Shown: piece after piece, positions 22,370 to 35,228 of the stretch | Layout: each line of letters opens with the position of its first letter | Numbering within the stretch: the stretch's first letter is position 1 | The notes under the pieces: generated by a model | The model's input: only the letters and a program-made list of their open reading frames with translations | Told to the model about the DNA's origin: nothing | Databases searched by the model: none | Source of the DNA: Hofstenia miamia | Lineage: Eukaryota; Xenacoelomorpha; Acoela; Hofsteniidae | Length of the DNA: 64,000 nt | Direction: 5' to 3' | Assembly (NCBI GenBank): GCA_900660155.1 | Contig: CABFPE010000492.1 | Span: forward strand, 50,878 to 114,877 | Program-made: the position numbers and the translations under genes

Positions 22370-22700
22370 GAATGATAGCAGACAAAATAGACATCATGGA
22401 AAGTATACAAGATAAAAATCTTGAAATTTTATTAGCCAAGGGAACAAAAAGATTGCTACCTTCAAATCCCAGATGTTCTTTTGTAAAGACAATAAAGAGA
22501 GCAGATAAAATGTCCAAAGAAGGCAAAACTGAACCAGTTGAAATATTGGAAATGACAACCAAAACACAAAGAGAGATCCAACTAAGCTACTAACATCAAC
22601 AAACTTTCTACTCTCACAAAAAATACAAGACAGGATAGATAGAATAAATATGGAAAAAAGGGAGAAATCTAAGTCCAGCCAGGACAATGGAGTGAATTGA

Positions 22701-23034
22701 AAACAATGTGAGAATAAACGAGAAAGCAGCATCGCATAGAGACATGCTGGCATGGAGGGGCAACACTAAACTGAGAAATACAACAAAAACTTACAAACAG
22801 ACAAAGAGGCTAAAATGATAAAAATTAAAACCAGAGACAGAAAAAAAGAAGAAGGTCCGTGAAAGAGATGTGAAATGCTATAACTGTGGGAAGAAAGGAC
22901 ACAAAAGAGATGATTGCCACAAACAAATAAACATGATTGGAGAAGAGCAGGGTACTTCAAAGACAAAGATTTAATAGAATGTGAGGAAGAAATAAATAAA
23001 AGAGCACAGACCAATGAAGAATTGGAAAACTAAA
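22701..23034 (+). pseudogene. gag: E5 gag 3' part with CCHC knuckle (fossil)
   Basis: Contains CYNCGKKGHKRDDC, a C-x2-C-x4-H-x4-C nucleocapsid knuckle, preceded by a basic stretch and followed by an acidic tail, as in E1, E6 and E7. The coiled coil and capsid parts are missing. F2 copies end gag with GAAAACTAA (also in E7) rather than the TTTAAAC-TAG of F1. Confidence 0.8.
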
Positions 23035-23038
23035 TGGA

Positions 23039-26000
23039 GTGCTGACTCTTAAAAACCATGCATCAATAATAATTATGGCGAACATGGATACAGTGAACGC
23101 AATGACATTATCTGTTAATGGGATAATGATAAAAGCAACCATTGACATGGGAGCGGCAACTTCTATAATTACAGATGAATGTGCAACAAAACTAGGTTTT
23201 ACAAGAGAGGATCTCAACAAGTGCAACAAAAGACTTATACACACATCTGGCAAATACATCGACATGAAAGGAATATTGAAAGCTGTGCAGCTAAGAGTGG
23301 CAAGCACAACATTCGAGCAAACACTGGTGGTAGTGGATACCCACAACAAAATGCTACCATACGAAATAAATTTTGGGAGATGACTTCCTCATAAAAAACT
23401 ATTGTGTTATTAATTATGCAGAGATCGAGATCAAAGAAGAACAAGGCAGAAATAGAATGATCACGTTCAAATTACAAGAAGACATACATTTGCAGCTGCA
23501 TCAGTGCAAAATGTACGAAATTGGAACAGAAGAAGCAATTACAGCCAATGTAATGATTTACAAAAATAAAGGGATAAATACAAATAGAGTATCAATGCCA
23601 TCCAGCATATGTGCAGTGAAAAATGGAAAAGGAAAGATACCAATCCTCAATCCAACAAACCAGAATGTAAACCTAAAGAAGTCACACATTAGAATATTTG
23701 GAAAATATGTGAAATCAAACATCAGACTGATTTGGAAAGCATTGGAAGACGAAGATGGAGCCAACAACTTGCATTGTCAATTCAAGGACTTGCAAGTGGA
23801 AGTGCAAAGTACTCCACATGGCCAACTCAAGGGCAAGTGGATGAACAACATCCAAGTCATGAGTACTCCCAGGGGCTGATTCAAGGGCATTGGGATGAAA
23901 GCAACTGATGACGAATACAAAATCCCAGACATCAAGAGCAAGGATTACCCATATCTGAAAGAGAACGAGATTCAGCAACTAAAAGAGATGCTAGAAAGAC
24001 ACAAACGCATATTCAATTAAAAAGAGATAAGCATGGGGCAGGCAATAGGCGAGAAACACAAGATAGTAACAACAATGGATAAACCAATAAAGCTACCTTG
24101 CAGAAGAGTGCCCGAACAAATGAAGGACAAATACAATCGCATACTTGAAGAATTGATAGACATTAAAATCATATGACCAAGTGAGAGTCCCTATGCTGCA
24201 CCAACAGTGTTTGTGAAACAAGGAGAGAAATACTGGTTATGCAAAGATTTTCAGAAGCTAAATGAGGTAACAAAAAAGGACTCTTATCCCCTGCCAAGAA
24301 TAGAGGACATGCAGTATGAATCAAGTAAGCACAAATATTTTACAACATTAGATTTGTGCAAGGCCTATTGGCAAGTGCGAATGGAAGAAGAGGATATTGA
24401 GAAGACAGCATTTATAATGCAATACGGACTTTACGAGTGGATCTACATGGCGTTCAGGCAACGTAAAGCACTGGCGACATTTCAGAGATATATAACAAAG
24501 GTACTGAAAAATAAGACACACAGAATGGAGGATGGCATTAGTGCATATATAGATGACATAATCATAACAAGCAACACAATACAAGAACATATAGAGAAAC
24601 TGGACAGAACACTAACAATACTGGAAAAAGCTGGACTCTATATAAATAGCAACAAGTGCGACATCTTGAAAGAGAAAATCATTTTTCTAGGAAGAACTAT
24701 AGAAAAGGGGAGGATATCAATGAAAAACAATGCAAGAGAGATGATACGGAAAATAGAGAAACCAAACAACAAGAAAGATATCCAAAGAATAATGGGTTTC
24801 TTTAATTACTATGGCACATTTATCCCCAACATCGCAGGGAAAACTGCGAAGATGATGAAACTCATGAGAAAATCAGTACCATTTATATGGACATGGCAGG
24901 AACAAGAGGAACTGGATAATATCAAGGAGAAACTAGCAAAATTGCCATCACTAAATACACTGGATTACAATGAACAGTTCATGCTAGACTAGGACAGATT
25001 AAGAATGGGAAAGAGGTGCTGATACAATTTTTCAGCCATAAGTTAAGGGCAAGTGAGGAGAACTATGGCTCCACCTAAGTTGAGATGTTAGCCCTAGTTG
25101 AGAGCATCAAGAAATTTAGACACTTTCTGATTGGAAAAGAATTCCAAGTACAGACAGATAACAGCAGCCTGGCATGGCTAAAAAAATTCTCGGGAGACAA
25201 ATTGGGCATTGTATCCTGATGAATAGAATATCTTAATAAATTTACATTTACAATAGAACATTGGAAGGGCACTCTACACAGTAAGGCAGACTTCTGGACG
25301 TCACTACCAGAGTACCAAAGAGACGTGGAAAAGATGGATGGAGAGAAGAAGCAATTCCAATTCTTACCACACAACAAATATGATGAGCTACCAGAGATCA
25401 ATGTAGACAAGAAAGGTCAAGCAGTATTACCAATAATAATGAAGGAGGAAATCTCCAAAAAGGAAATCATAGAGAAACAACAAGACGACGTAATCCTTAA
25501 TGAGATAATATGAAAACTGAAGGAACCCCAGGTGACATTATCAAAGCTAACAGCAAGCTACTTCAAACAGTATAAATGGAAAATGAAACAAAACAGGTTG
25601 TTGTATGTTGAAGGACAAAACAATTGAATCATGATACCCGAATATTTTAAGAGAGATCTTATATGGCGGATACACAAAAAGGCCACCTAGGAATAATGCA
25701 AACAGAGAAAATGTTCAATGGGTGATTTATAACAATGGCAGTAAGAAAAGTGATTGAAGATATCATCAACAAATGTATTACATGCTTGTTACACAGTAAT
25801 CAACAATTCCTGACACAGAGAGCACCATTGGAAAAAATAATTGCCACACAACTGAACGAATAGTTTCATTGACTTGGAACAGTTATCAAAGGATAATGAG
25901 GGGTACCAATTTATACTAGTGATGGTGGACAACTTCATGAAGTACGTGAGGATGATCCCAATGAAAAACACAACTGCAGAAACAACAGTGGAAATAGTAA

Positions 26001-26970
26001 TGAAAGAGTGGATACTATGATTTGGGCCAATGGAAATGATCATATCAGATAATGGACCTCAATTCGAGAGTGGATTGTTTCAGGAAATGGCGAAGATGCT
26101 GGAGATAGTGAAAGAACTGCAGCATACCACCTGCAGGTGAATGGCGCTGTGGAAAGACTGAACAGGACTCTTATATAACTAATAAGAGTAACAACAACGA
26201 GGATTGGCGGAAATAGATGGCGAGAGGTGATTGAGATGATAGAGTATTTTTATAACACGTCAGTGCATTCAACAATGGGAATCACCCCATTCAAAGCAAT
26301 GTTTGGCCAAGAAGCAGCCACACCACTATCAATGCAATACACCGACTATAGTGAAGCCTTGAATAATGAATATGTGAACCAACTCTGCAAACAGATTTCA
26401 GGAATTCACGAAATGATATGCCATAACATGAAGAAATCAGCAGTGAGACAACAATGAAACTATAATAAAAGAATTTATGGGCATGTGCACAAGGAAGGCA
26501 ACAATGTCTATGCATTTGCACCAATGAAACTAACTGACACAAACCAAGTCTGTAAGTTAAAAACAGTCTGGTCCAGACCACATAAAATAACGCAAACACT
26601 GCCAAATAATGAATATATGTTAGATAACTGCAGACTATTACATTTTAAAAATTTAAAAAGAGCAACGGCAGATATCAAGGAAATGAAGATAGACGAAAGT
26701 GCTGAATTTAAGCTAAGCCAAACTAATGGCAAGGAGGTCATGTATGATATGTGTGATTTAGGTAGCCTACTGGAGGAAGAATTCGAGGAAGAATTCACAG
26801 CAGATATTGGAAATGAGCAATTAGAATGGAGAGTGCAACCCCAGAGGGCTGCAAGAAATAAAACTATATATGACCCTGAGATATGGGATATAAACTTATT
26901 ACCCGCATTTAGGAAATTAGAGAAGGATGCATCAACCACTCAGGAAGTGAGTGAGGCGCAATCAACCAAC
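23039..26970 (+). pseudogene. pol: E5 pol region: protease, RT, RNase H, integrase (fossil, broken)
   Basis: Protease-like frame near 23125-23380 (TSIITDECATKLGF). RT with PLPRIEDMQYE, LDLCKAYWQV, AYIDDIIITS (near 24540-24570) and LGRTIEKG. RNase H with SSLAWLKKFSGD near 25160. Integrase with HHCC-type and core remnants (SDNGPQFES near 26045), then ITPFKAMFGQEAATPLSMQY at 26280-26340 and a GPF/Y-type module with HFKNLKRAT near 26650. The tail YDPEIWDINLL matches E1. Broken in many places. Confidence 0.9.
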
Positions 26971-29348
26971 TGAGGGAATCCCGACCACAAACACAAGGAG
27001 GCAAGTGTGTAGAAGTTTTCAAACCAGATGTTGATTCAAGGGCAGAAGGGACGAGAACAAGGAGATGGTCAATAAGCAATGCAGAGTAAAGAGGCGTCCA
27101 AGTCGTACTCAAGGCCGATTCAAGGGCAGAGATATTAACAGACAATCGGCCTCTTCACAGCTTAACTTTCCTTCTGGGGGATCACTTCAGTGATTCAAGG
27201 GCGGTGACACACCCAGAGTTCCATGGGAAGTTGTGAGTGATGGAAGAACCGTGGAGATTCTGAATTGATTCAAGGATGAAGGTATCCCCACTGGAACCAC
27301 AGCTGGTCAAGTGCTGGTGGTTGTAACTGATAGCCAATTCCAGGGCAACTCAATTGACACTATTGGCACAGATTCGCAGCCTATGGACTGTGAACCAAGC
27401 ACCAGCAGATTACCCTTACAGATGAGGCAGATACATGCTCCATCAGATACAACATCGGAGCGTACATTAAGATCTAGAGAGAGAGAGAAGCAAATGTCTA
27501 AAATCAATGGGGAAACATTGCACCCTTATTTCATGGCACAATGCAAATGCGGCATAATGCATTTGAGACTAAAACACTAATCAGAAAAACCGCCAAAATG
27601 GAGGGAAGCAATCTACCAATACTACTAGATGAAGACAACCGCCCCAAAATAAACATATTAATTAGCTATCCACAGGAATTAAATGAAACAATTGGTAGGC
27701 CATATATGAGAAGTACCACACATATGACATTTGACGAAAACTTCACACTCAAGACAGCACAAGCACTAATGGTGTATAAAGAACAAATAGCAAACATCCC
27801 GGAGATAAACTTGGATGAGGAAAACTTAACAATTATACATGTGCTAAGAGAAAAAGAATACAGCAAGCACTTAGAAAAACAGATTGATCAGACACTATGA
27901 ATGGTAAGAGTACAACAAGTCAGAATAGTAATAATTGTAATGAGAGAAAACCTAGACAAGATACCAGGATATTTAAGAGACATTGTACTACAAACAGAAA
28001 ACATATTCCCGTGGGAGAAAAGGAAGCTCACAATATCAGAACTAATTCGGTTCAACTTACAAATTGATTACTGGGCGCAGATATACGGAATTATGATAGA
28101 AAACAGTATAGTGATCAACTTATATGAACAAACAAAAACAGCAGAAATGTTGAGCGAAAATGAAGGATTAGAAAAAGCCATGACACTATTTATCAAATGC
28201 AGTATGACTCTATGCCAGGATCATTTGAAGGAAATTCAAAATGACTGGGTGAACATGAAAATGCAGAAGAAAATAGATGAGTCCTGGCCTGAAATCAAGA
28301 TAGAGGCAATAGCACACAAATACCACAAAACAGTAGAGATAGTACTAACGGAAATTAATCAAGCATATGAACTGAACATGAAAAGAAATTTCCGAAAATT
28401 GTTACTAGAGAAAAAGAACACACCAGAAATCAGATATAGAACGTCCACATGGTTGCTAGCAATATTACTAACAGAAGACAAACATCTAAGGTTACCCATG
28501 ACAAGGAACCAAAGGCTAAAACTCCCAAAGGAAATAAAACCGGCAAAAGCATTTCTGCATGAGTACAAATCATATGTAAACTCAAAACGCAAAGCCATGG
28601 AAATGACAGAACAGGAGATTACAGGAAAATGAAACGAATACTGTTAGACAACAAAAACAAGGAGTGCATTTATATCGAAGGTACCATCTTACCTAATCAA
28701 TTATATACAAGAAGAAGAGTGATACACATTCAGCTCAAAGAACTACAAGATGAAATAGAAAAACACCAGCCACGGGCACTCATGTTATTCTTGGGAGTCA
28801 ATGATATTGTATTGACTGATATTTGGGAACAGAGATACCAGTACTATGACATAGCAAAAAGAGTGGAAATTGTAAGCATGATGCGCATTGGGAAAAGTGA
28901 TCCTGGCGAAATATAAGAACAAGAAGTAGTAGAGAACATCAGTTTCTTTTACAAAGATGTGGCAAATACACGTAGTCTAAGAAAGGTCTTTACTTTCTTC
29001 TACCCGGATACACAAATGAGAGCAGACTTAGCCCATACCTGTAAAGCTGATGTGCAGATGATGCTCCTGATAGGACTAAAAGTAATCCGCCTATATGAGA
29101 AATATTTCGAATTTTTCTCACAAAAGGTGAATGAGCTATGAGAACTGATACCAATAGCAGAAAACATCAGGGAAACTCGATTTCTGAAATACACAAACAC
29201 CGTGACAACTGAGTGAGACAGTGCTGATGATGACAAAGCAATCAAATACATAGTGATAACTTGGGAAGATAATGAGGCGGAGTCACTCATAAGAAAAGCC
29301 AACACTCTCATGCATGGGGAACAACCTGTGCTGTCCATAACACAAGCT
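26971..29348 (+). pseudogene. E5 ORF3 region (fossil, broken) with SGNH-like C-terminal motifs
   Basis: The N-terminal part carries several GATTCAAGGGC repeats, the F2 version of the QLKG array. A frame at 27901-28632 gives the conserved middle (KRNFRKLLLEKKNTPEIRYR). The frame at 28629-28916 has CIYIEGTILPNQL, then ALMLFLGVNDIVL (GxND), and the frame at 28959-29141 has FFYPDTQMRADLAH (DxxH) followed by a long helix-like tail. GxND and DxxH are the block III and block V signatures of SGNH/GDSL hydrolases. The block I serine motif is not evident. Broken in several places. Confidence 0.75.
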
Positions 29349-29358
29349 GAGGAGGGCG
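29349..29358 (+). promoter_or_regulatory. E5 polypurine tract
   Basis: GAGGAGGGCG immediately precedes the 3' LTR start TGTAGCATCATCC. The position and purine run fit the plus-strand primer site. E8 has the related GGAGGGGGAG. Confidence 0.65.
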
Positions 29359-29989
29359 TGTAGCATCATCCAAAGGAACAAGCTGCAAACTAAAAGGAAT
29401 AGCGTTGTAAAGATTAGCAGTGATTAAAAAATTTATATGTGATTGTAAAATTTAGTTAGATATCTTATTCATTTGTATTATGCAACAATATTGCCCATTA
29501 TGAGAAATATAGAGTAGTCAATTAAGAAATATTAGGCAAATTGTAACAAGCGAATCTATGCTTACATTAGAACAGCCATATTGGCAAAAGATTAATTCAA
29601 AATTTGAAATCAGCAGGTACTTAGAACTTTTTAAATAAATGGCTAGAATTTAAATGGAATTTGATGAACAATAAATTCTTTGGAGTTTATTTTGATTTCT
29701 TATCATCATTTATCTGGTTTGAAATTTATTAAAAAAATCAGCTAAGCAAGTTGTGTCGAGTAGTGGCTGGATCCCATCATGGGAGCGATTCTAGGGTCCT
29801 TGTGCCAGTAATGAAACCACACTTAATTTACGGATAGGGAATTTTTCGATTCTTGCTTAGTCTGACTATCAATCACTACATGTACATTATAATAGATTCG
29901 CAAAATGGCTGGATAGCCAACAATTAGGGCTATATCTATATTAATAAAGGTAGGAGACTTGACAATAATTGACTGAATGGATTACTATG
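29359..29989 (+). repeat. E5 3' LTR, family F2, truncated
   Basis: Begins TGTAGCATCATCCAAAGG and follows F2 LTRs through the CAGCAGGTACTTA motif and the AAGCTAAGCAAG segment. It stops at 29989 where the F1 LTR starts. The distal F2 sequence is not found on the far side of that LTR, so the junction is more than a simple insertion. Confidence 0.85.
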
Positions 29990-31348
29990 TGTATAATCAT
30001 GCCAATCTGTTATTAGTGTGTTACTAGTTGAAAAACTATTACTTTTCTTAGACAAAACATTACGCGGAGTTGGCACTTTTCCAATTCTCTCCTTTACAAT
30101 AGTTGTTCGGGTTAGTTATTAACTTAACTTAATATACAGAAGCCCTTTTCGGCTATTTAACTCATTCCAACTTATTTAGATAAAGCAGAGATAGTGGAAG
30201 ACAGGATCAATGCTCAAAGGTAAACATGCATATCCAGGAACACATATACCAGCTGCATCTTAACAATGGAGCCACTGCTGTGAGGTAGAAACCATGGTGG
30301 TGTGAATAGCGAACTCAGTGTGATGGGATTTGCAACTACTTAAGAATTTAGTGCATTGATTGTTTTTGTTATTATGACTTGGTGTAAGAAACGAAGTAAT
30401 GCAACCGTGGTGCTGTAATAGCTTATTATAATGCCCTACATGTAATAACCCTACATATATAGAAATAAATAATAGCCCTCAATACATGTAAACAATCAAT
30501 GCCGCCTGCAGAAAAATATAAACAGAGGTCGGCCGGAGGTCTACCGTACAAAACAATGAGCAACAATTTGTGACTATCAGACAATCTATATGTAATAATG
30601 TAATAGAATGACACAATCTAAATAACCATCTAAATATAAATAATGTGGAATCACTAAACATCATGAAATGTAATAAATAATTGAGTTTCGTCGATGAGAG
30701 AGTTAACATGTAAAACAGAATAGCTGCAAACAATATGACAGGCAAGCAAAGACAAGTAGGAAAGCTATAATGATAAAAAACTCCTATACCTATCCATAAC
30801 CTAATCGTATTTAAGGTAACTACGGCTGTCGCCCTCCCCGCTGTGGAATAGCTATTAGGAGGCTGCTCCAGCATACCTTTAACTGGATGTGGGAACCACC
30901 ATACAATTACCCTAGCTCGTAAACGTTTAGCTTTCCATCAGAATATAAAATAACCTGACAAGAGAAAATAAATCCAACGTAGATTTGCTCATCACTAATT
31001 ACATAACTTCAAGTATATTTATAGCACTTGGTAATAAACAACTAAATACTTGACTAGTACCTGTTAATCGTTCTTGTTTACAGTTTTTCCCTCGTTTAAT
31101 ATTTCTGCTAGATTACGCAACGTCAGCGTTAATTTGGCTACGCTGTTTGACCATCTAACATTTTGTCAAATACTGTCAAGCATAATTTTAAATCTAATTG
31201 CACAAAATGTTTTACAAAATTACATAATCAATCCTATCATGTGTTTACATTTAAATCATTATAATCATTGTAATTAATTTTAGTCTTTGTTTCGTTCATC
31301 TCTTTTTCTCATCTTGACCACACATGATAGTTGATGGATTATGTCACA
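29990..31348 (-). repeat. F1 LTR (1359 bp), apparently solo
   Basis: Plus-map ends TGTATAATCATGCC and GATTATGTCACA match the E1 LTR. Contains TATAAATA and CAGGTACT in minus orientation near 31020-31065. No matching 4-bp target duplication is visible (TATG against CAAT), so it may remain from rearrangement. Carries a readable L-ORF segment (30479-30874). Confidence 0.88.
30426..30874 (-). pseudogene. L-ORF remnant inside the F1 LTR
   Basis: The frame at 30479-30874 starts with the same MLEQPPNSYSTAGRATAVV as E1 and keeps FRWLFRLCHSITLLHI and CSLFCTVDLRPTS at corresponding positions, with many replacements in between. The hydrophobic pattern is retained. The element copy is broken. Confidence 0.55.
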
Positions 31349-32174
31349 CAATAACTATATGTCTTAAATAACTATATGCAGCCACTATTTAGGCTGACTA
31401 AAAATGTGTTTCTTGTTGGTCATGTGCACCAGTAAGGTAATGACCATATTTAACACAGCTTTTCTTAGCATTGATTAAAAGTCTTTGCAATTGCAGACTT
31501 ATGAACACGTTCAACCAATGCTGAGTGTTGTGTGCATGACACAGTATGACCTGATAACTGTTTCAACCATTTCAATAGTCAGTGAAATTAATCTAAAGAA
31601 CTTGAAATAGCTAACATCCACAATATATTTATATTTACTTTCATCTCCATGCAGGGTGAGTTTGAAATAATATTGAGATTGCTCTTGATAACTATAACTC
31701 GCCTCATTGCCAGCACTTCATGCGAGATTGCATGTAGTTTTCCTAAATGTGATGAATTAAGAGGTATTTCTAAAATTATATGATATGTAATTGATTGCAC
31801 ACTATTGCTTTACTGTAGATTTAAAGAAGACTTGTAAAAAAATTGCGCTTGACAAGTCATCACAACAAAGTAATGGACATGAGCTGGACATTTAGCCACG
31901 AAACTGGCTCGGCCATTAATTTTTATGCCATTAATTATGTTCGTGTAAACAATTTTTTTTAATTTTTCAGTTTTCTAGATCTATATTGAAGCATGCTAGC
32001 AATTTATAACAAAACTACTATGAACTTGAAAAGCCGAAATATCTTTTATTAGAGTGTGATATACTAATGTAAAATTTCAAATTGCAAGTAATATTAATCA
32101 ACATGAGTCAGAGTAAAAGCAAACTACAAGCCACCTGTATTTACAAAATATTAATAAAATATATATAATATAAA

Positions 32175-32201
32175 TGTGCGTGTGTGTGCGTGTGCGTGTG
32201 G
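32175..32201. repeat. TGTGCG/TG microsatellite
   Basis: Alternating purine-pyrimidine run of TGTGCG and TGTG units, 27 bases. Confidence 0.9.
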
Positions 32202-32928
32202 CTTTCTAGTGTTATGCAAAACATTCGAATGAGAGCAGTGTGCTATTGTCGTTCAGAATGAATTGTCAATTGATAATAAATTCTATAATATTACCTGTAT
32301 TTGGGTTAATTTGTTCTCGTTGTTTTGAAATAGGCAAATACCAGTTTTTTGATATGTTGACTCAGTTATTCATAACATTTTTGCAATGCCATATTTGACA
32401 GAACAATTACAAAATTTAGTTGAAATAATTTTACTGAAGTTTGTATAAATATTCATGATAAAGCTTTTTTCATTTTTAAAAAAAATGATATTTTCTCTCC
32501 TAAGTAATTTTGTGTTAATAAAAAAATTGCAGCAACGGCTTTCTATTCAAATTTATTGGTAATATTACAAAAAATTTGGATTATCACATTCATAGTAAAA
32601 TAGACAATTATTTGGAATATGGTAAAAAAATTACCTTCTCTACATCAAACTTGAATAAACAACTAACAATGCTGGCTACAGCTTAGACCATTGGACGAAA
32701 ACTTTATACTGGTTAAGCTTTCCTATTACCATTTTCCTTGGCCTCTAGCTGGCCCCGCTATTCTTTGGGTGTTTGAAACGCTACTGGTCACAAAATGTAA
32801 TTTACACACAAATTCACTTACAAATGATTGATAAATTATACCTGATGTTTAATTTAAGTCTACACTGACTTGAATATACTCCATTTGTTGTACAGTGAAG
32901 TAGGCCTTAACCTGTTTGCCCTCTCTGG

Positions 32929-32930
<2 letters not shown>

Positions 32931-32973
<43 letters not shown>

Positions 32974-32977
32974 TATA
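32931..32977. repeat. (AT)n microsatellite
   Basis: About 38 perfect AT bases, then an imperfect AT tail. Confidence 0.92.
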
Positions 32978-34171
32978 AAAATCAGTGCATACAACTTAAA
33001 AAGGTATTATTTATTAATTGAACATTTTTAGGAATACGAGGTTCTTTAAATATAGAGATATTGCGCCCAGGTAGGTAAATTTGTTTAGCATTACTTTATT
33101 TGTTTTTATTTTAATTTGGAAAACACTTATATAAAATATATACAAAAATGAATTGTCTTATTTAGAATTTACATTTTTTTAATACGCTCCACTATATTTG
33201 TTATAAGCTCTTTGACATATTTCGTAGGAATTTTCTAAATTAAGAATATCACACTTGATAATGCAAAATTCTAGTTTGGTTTCACATCTTAATATTCAAT
33301 ATATCTAATAAAAAATTAATATAATAGTTCAATTTTATTGAAATATAATTATATTTAAACACTTAAAGAATTTCAAAATATTGCTCAATTTAAATTATAA
33401 AATTGTATACTTTGCTATTTATACAATTTAATTTTTTAATAAAACACTATTTCTAAAAAATATCCAAATATTTAGTTTGAGTAAATTAGGAACCTTGCTA
33501 TATATATATTTACATAGTTTTCTTAACTCATTAAATCAATATTTCTTTTGAGACTAATAACGAATTTATTCATGCAACAAACTGTCCATTTTTTTAGAAA
33601 AACTGTTTTTATCAGAATTTCTCAAATTGTTTCTTCCAATTGACCATCCGCAACTTTCACATCTACGCAGGTTTCAAGCTGTCAGCACTGGCATAGCCAC
33701 AGAATTTTTTAAGTACACTGATTTTTGCTTAAATTATTGTTTGTTTTGAATTCTAACAATTTATTGAGAAGCATTGATGACAAAATGAAGGAATCATATT
33801 TTTCGCGCTTCCACAAAAATGTTTGCAATGTCTTCAATGTTAAGAATACCAACCTTGTTAGATTACATCAGGATGTATCCTTCAACTTTTCCACATTCAT
33901 ATGCGCCTTGCGCAAATTTTGAGCATCCTTTGGGGGAGTAGAAGATGAGAGTTTCAAATAACACTTTCCATGAGCTTTGCAAATTTTGTAAGAGACTATT
34001 TCACCAAAGTTCAAATGTTAGGTTTGAGTGTGTTTTCAATAGTTATAATATCCAGTACCCTGGTCACACAATCCAATTGGTTTAGATAGAGGAATGGGAG
34101 AGGTCACAAAGTGTTGTAATTGATGATTTAAGAATTTGAGTTGTCGAAAATCATTCACAAATATGGAAGAG

Positions 34172-35228
34172 TGTAGCATCTCCTACCAGGCCTAATGTCT
34201 ATTCATTTAAATCTGATTATTTAATTCTATGGTAATTTGACGGGCAGGGATCTAACTATCTTTGTCGGCTTAGCAACTGTAATTAGTCAATGCATTAATA
34301 ATCACTATTTAGTTGACGTAGCTTCACAGTACTCCAAATGATTGGGCATCTGCCCAACACTGCCTCCTTGTCAGCAACAGATTCTGCTATCCAAATTCTT
34401 CTAAGTGTCTCCAGCATTCAGCTCAATGAACTACACAATGTGTGCCTTAACCTATGACAGTGCTTACTAATGAATAGACGCAATTCGACTTAGGCTCATT
34501 TGTAAAGTGTATTGTTGTGTTTTCATTTAACATGTAGGCTGTTATGATTTTTTGCAACCTGACTTGCACTAGCTGCTTCATTAATAATTATCTAATAATT
34601 GGCCATTACCAAAAACCATCATCATTCAAATTACTAAGTAAATAATTAACAGCTTCCTAACCTACATGTAAGATAATTAATATGATAAACAGTCTCATTA
34701 TTGGTCACATTATAGTCAACAATTTTGATCTAGAAAAAGAATTAAAGAATAACTTAAATTTGGCTAACTAGCCATTTATTGAGTTTATTATTAAATACAT
34801 GTTTGCGGACAATTGATAGTCAGCTAAATTAGTAATGAAAAACTCCTAGTTGTACAACTAACATAAGTGCATTTCTTGAAGCAGGGCGTAGAACCTAGAA
34901 TTGTTCCCGTCATTATATCCTGACAACTACTCAAAATGAATCATTTAGCTTGACCTTTGTCTTAATTAAGCAAACCAGAAAATAAGTCAAAATAAGATAT
35001 CCAAAGAATGTACTTCAACAATTATTGCAAAATTGTAATCCTATTTATACTCTAATCAAACTTAGTACCTATTGATTTCAATTTTTAAATTAACTAGACA
35101 CTTCTACATAGATGCTAAAAAAGCGACTTTGCCCTTATTGCGTTTGTCAAATCAGTATTGGCAAGCACTTGCGATTATAATTTCGTATTTTAATTTTATA
35201 AATTTTAATGGCACAATTCATCAATTAA
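34172..35228 (-). repeat. F2 LTR, minus orientation, truncated at its 5' end
   Basis: Plus-map start TGTAGCATCTCCTACC corresponds to the LTR 3' end. It follows 20038-21153 through AGTACCTATTGATT near 35055 and TTTGTCAAATCAG. The last ~150 bases toward the LTR start are replaced by unrelated AT-rich sequence before the next LTR at 35229. Confidence 0.82.

Larger units (their letters stand above)
17590..22700 (+). mobile_element. E4: old Ty3/Gypsy remnant (integrase end to ORF3) with two nested solo LTRs
   Basis: Begins inside the integrase core (a frame near 17594 reads RLNHTLIKLIRVATSRIG), passes the GPF/Y-type module near 17990, the pol tail, weak CTAATTAAAGGAC repeats near 18560-18640, then ORF3 with recognisable pieces to about 22695. 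Two F2 LTRs interrupt ORF3 (20038-21153 and 21241-22369); ORF3 sequence resumes after each. The body is heavily broken, so it is older than both LTR insertions. At about 22700 it joins gag sequence of E5 with no LTR between, which suggests a recombination deletion. Confidence 0.85.
22701..29989 (+). mobile_element. E5: F2 Ty3/Gypsy element from gag zinc knuckle to partial 3' LTR (fossil, many breaks)
   Basis: Starts abruptly in gag, then protease, RT, RNase H, integrase, ORF3, polypurine tract and the first ~630 bases of an F2 3' LTR, which stops where an F1 LTR begins at 29990. The 5' LTR and most of gag are absent. More than ten breaks are spread along the body, so this is an old copy, but every pol domain is recognisable. 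Confidence 0.9.
31349..34171. other. AT-rich stretch, no gene recognised; simple repeats
   Basis: No ORF with convincing homology and no LTR or LINE motif. It holds a (TG/CG)n microsatellite at 32175-32201 and an (AT)n run at 32931-32977. The short frame at 33725-33922 has no family resemblance I can name. Confidence 0.6.

Noticed and set aside
29985-31353. Target duplication around the F1 LTR at 29990-31348
   Set aside because: Flanking bases TATG and CAAT do not match; the same is true for 36377-37754.
32690-32780. GGTTAAGCTTTCCTATTACC resembling the inner F1 LTR
   Set aside because: Similarity is limited to about 15 bases and does not extend on either side.
33725-33922. 65-codon frame in the AT-rich region
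   Set aside because: No homology or exon signals; expected by chance.
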